This document shows positions 49,857 through 51,995 of a stretch of DNA of 51,995 bases, one piece after another. The stretch's first letter is position 1, and each line of letters starts with the position of its first letter. A model generated the notes under the pieces. The model ran no database searches. It was not told where the DNA came from and saw only the letters and a program-made list of their open reading frames with translations. A program made the position numbers and the translations under genes. This stretch comes from Bacteroidota bacterium (lineage in GTDB: Bacteria; Bacteroidota; Bacteroidia; Chitinophagales; Saprospiraceae): assembly GCA_016124585.1 (NCBI GenBank), contig WGNL01000041.1:1-51995 (forward strand), in the 5' to 3' direction.

Positions 49857-50634
49857 GATAGGTCATCTAATCGGCTAATAGATAAGGGTAATGAGTAGGA
49901 TTGCTTGAGTAATTGATGGGGAAGGGAGGGTATTAGACGAGGATGGGAAGGCAATATCCAACAGCGTAACACGGCCCATCGGACATATAAATAGGCTTTC
50001 CAGCAGGCCTTATGGCTAATTTTTTTAGATTTTTTTGCAAAAAAGTAGGTTCAAGAAAAAAATATTCAAAAAAGCTGTTACTTAGCGTCATAGTATTCGC
50101 TACGGTCAAAGAAAAATTTCGAACGCTCTCGAAAAATTCAATTTATATACTACAGGGAAACAAATACGAAAACTACTGGAAATGCCAGAGCTATTCTGCA
50201 TTTTTGCCTAAGAAGCTAAGCCATATTTACTGAATGCCGAACAACTCCATTTCCAGTTTGCGCCGTCCATAAAAGTATTGGACGGAAAGGGTTTGTATTG
50301 GAAATAGGGCTTTCTATTTCTTGCAAGGAGCGAATAGTGCTGGGAAGAACCATGCTGAGCGTCTTTTTGTATAGTACGTGGCATTAACATGTGCAGTAAC
50401 TTCTCAAAACTAGCTGCCATGCAACATCGCCATGAATAGGTCTTGATTTCCAAGACCCGCGTTTGGACAGCGAGTGCACAGATAAAGAAAAATAAGCCTG
50501 GCTGTACTATACCATCGCTAGAACACCGTACTTCAATGAGCTTCGACCTTGCGCTTCATTATGAGTTTTAGGTTAAATTAGCAATAGCCTGTTACTTGAT
50601 TCTAAATAAATAACAATTTTACAATAATATATTA

Positions 50635-51822
50635 ATGAAAGCAAAATATATTGCAATTATTACAACATTGATAACGGCGATAACATCTGTAGTTCTCTTC
50701 TGCTTACAAAAGAAAGACAATCATGGTAATGATTGTACTGAAGCGTTAAATTTACAGACAGCCAAATATTCTGACACTTTCATAAATAAAGGTGTCAATT
50801 ACATAAATTTTATACACAACGGCAGTTTTGGAAATCCGAAATTCAAGACAGAAGATGTTACTTTCTCATTTTCACCAGAAAAAGAATCATATTTTGATGC
50901 TAGGTATGATGGTGTACAAATTGCCATGAGGAAGATTTTATTAAGCTATAATTTAAAAATCAATGTAGATGGATTTATAACCTTACAGGATCGTGCACAT
51001 TCTTTCTCGAAGAGCATGGTAGTTGATACATTATTTGACAATATGTTTTGCGCAATGTATGATTCAATCATTGGGTATGATTGTTCTGAACAGAAATTCC
51101 TTTGTAAAACTCGAATAGGCTATAATGCCGAAGCTTTCATTTTACCAAAAGATTTGCTGAGTCTTATCAATGAAGAAATCGAAAAAATCCCAGCTATCGA
51201 AAAATTCAAAAATGCTCCTTTAAATTTTAACTTAAATTTTACTGAAATCACTAATACTTTAATGTTGAATGGAGATTTTAAGACAAAATATTGTAATATT
51301 GTTCAATCAAACTGGGAGAAATATCGCATATTTTATCCTGAATTAGGAGGAAGTGATTGTGAGTTATTGTTTGAATCCGGGGATTATAATATAAATCCCA
51401 TTGGCGTTGTTATTATTAGTGCAATTGCCGAAAAATATTATAATTTCATTAGACTGCGACCAGAAAAATCTTATCAAATAGTTTGTTCAGGATTTAGTGA
51501 TGGTCAAACTGTACAAAGTGGAGGGATAGATTATGGTGGCAATGCTTTTTGGAGCATAAATGGTGACACTTTAAGTTACGTAAATGATGAAATTGGCAAA
51601 CCAATAGGAAGCCGAACTGAGCCATATTACAAAGGGAACTATCAATTAGCTTATATAAGGGCTTTTAATGGGATTGAACAGCTACACAATTCTATTTTAT
51701 TGTTTTCACGTAAATCTCAACCAATAAAATTAAGTTTTTCTTATGTTGGTTTGAAGCCGAAAAATGATGGAATAAATATTAAAGGAGACAGGAAGATAGA
51801 ATTTATTCTTCACGAAATATAA
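50635..51822 (+). CDS. Unknown AT-rich membrane-anchored or secreted protein
   Basis: The protein has 395 residues. One N-terminal hydrophobic segment (YIAIITTLITAITSVVLFCL) acts as signal anchor, followed by a large domain facing the periplasm or outside, rich in Asn, Ile, Tyr and Phe. Recognisable pieces are only compositional: YFDARYDGVQIAMRKILL, GYDCSEQKFLCKTRIGY, VCSGFSDGQTVQSGG, NSILLFSRKSQPIKLSFSYV. I do not recognise a family. Codon and base use are much more AT-rich than in the genes before 49744, suggesting horizontal acquisition. It is followed after 8 bp by another open frame, so the two may form an operon. Confidence 0.72.
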   Translation: MKAKYIAIITTLITAITSVVLFCLQKKDNHGNDCTEALNLQTAKYSDTFINKGVNYINFIHNGSFGNPKFKTEDVTFSFSPEKESYFDARYDGVQIAMRKILLSYNLKINVDGFITLQDRAHSFSKSMVVDTLFDNMFCAMYDSIIGYDCSEQKFLCKTRIGYNAEAFILPKDLLSLINEEIEKIPAIEKFKNAPLNFNLNFTEITNTLMLNGDFKTKYCNIVQSNWEKYRIFYPELGGSDCELLFESGDYNINPIGVVIISAIAEKYYNFIRLRPEKSYQIVCSGFSDGQTVQSGGIDYGGNAFWSINGDTLSYVNDEIGKPIGSRTEPYYKGNYQLAYIRAFNGIEQLHNSILLFSRKSQPIKLSFSYVGLKPKNDGINIKGDRKIEFILHEI

Positions 51823-51830
51823 CAGAATTT

Positions 51831-51995
51831 ATGAAAAACGCTAGTGATAAAGAGTTCAAGTCGGGCTACCAGCTGGGGTTGGCGAAAAATGATAAAAAGT
51901 TGCAAGAAACATTAGATGTTTACAACAAACAGCTGCTGGAATTGGCAAGTGCAAGGGATAAGGCTGTTGAACACAGCCAAGAGACTATCTCCACA
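51831..51995 (+). CDS. Partial gene, N-terminal 55 residues (runs off the right edge)
   Basis: The ATG at 51831 opens a frame to the window end: MKNASDKEFKSGYQLGLAKN, then a heptad-like helical stretch (LQETLDVYNKQLLELASARD, KAVEHSQETIST). It looks like a cytoplasmic protein starting with a helical or coiled-coil region. It begins 8 bp after the upstream stop codon, so it is probably co-transcribed. No function can be given. Confidence 0.5.
   Translation, partial: MKNASDKEFKSGYQLGLAKNDKKLQETLDVYNKQLLELASARDKAVEHSQETIST

Noticed and set aside
50012-50453. Two short open frames in the 49745-50634 gap
   Set aside because: They overlap on opposite strands, have no signal peptide, domain or coding-like composition, and lie in repeat-bearing non-coding DNA.
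1-51995. CRISPR arrays, rRNA genes, complete insertion sequences, prophage genes
   Set aside because: I looked for regularly spaced identical repeats, rRNA-like stretches and transposase or phage proteins and saw none. The tandem words in the intergenic hairpins are too short and irregular for CRISPR.

Overview
The window looks like a chromosomal segment of a Bacteroidota bacterium, probably close to the Saprospirales (Lewinella/Haliscomenobacter type); the order is an inference. Supporting signs are a type IX secretion C-terminal sorting domain, a TonB receptor with a carboxypeptidase-like N-terminal domain, FecR with a DUF4974-like tail, a PorG/DUF6089-like barrel, few Shine-Dalgarno sites, and a few promoters of the Bacteroidota form TTG-N19/21-TAnnTTTG. 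The middle is moderately GC-rich; both ends are AT-rich and look accessory.

Layout. 1-1700: AT-rich genes on the minus strand (lipoprotein start, GNAT acetyltransferase, unknown protein) with an attC-like hairpin and matching boundary sequences, suggesting an integron-type cassette without an integrase. 2000-7860: ATP-grasp protein, coiled-coil secreted protein, GT39-type glycosyltransferase, LOG-family protein and a sigma-54 response regulator lacking its DNA-binding domain. 8216-16121: an envelope cluster on the minus strand, in order of transcription FecR, STN-domain surface-repeat protein, two paralogous small barrels, TonB-dependent receptor and a GIN-domain lipoprotein; no ECF sigma factor is present. 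16245-22116: esterase, glycogen synthase, thioredoxin-like protein, HD-like protein, HtrA protease, ComF. 22171-25650: rplM-rpsI-rpsB-tsf, then pyrH behind a terminator. 25900-30017: FKBP lipoprotein, LEA-like protein, small secreted protein, LamG/T9SS protein, PorG-like barrel.

30198-33866 is the most remarkable part. A WYL-domain regulator faces a 25-bp palindrome, then about 840 bp of non-coding DNA with two tRNA-like units, then a Band-7/SPFH protein; a macro-domain protein follows, convergent. Each tRNA-like unit has all the arms of a tRNA, but the 3' half precedes the 5' half. The acceptor stem is closed by a 2-4 nt loop and the chain is open in the anticodon loop (Gly-like unit) or the variable loop (His-like unit). 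This resembles the Band-7 plus tRNA-like RNA modules that Burroughs and Aravind (2016) linked to RNA repair; I do not recall the permuted order being described.

33949-49744 is mostly housekeeping: patatin-like membrane protein, pth, 5'-nucleotidase, GtrA, cupin, ligA, BatA, an epimerase, a peptide-ABC binding protein with a single permease, xerD and an Ig-like lipoprotein. 49745-51995 is AT-rich and poorly recognisable.

A second theme runs through the window: many intergenic gaps carry inverted repeats whose arms are built from short, locally repeated words, each locus with its own word. Several sit just before start codons in co-directional genes, so they are not only terminators.
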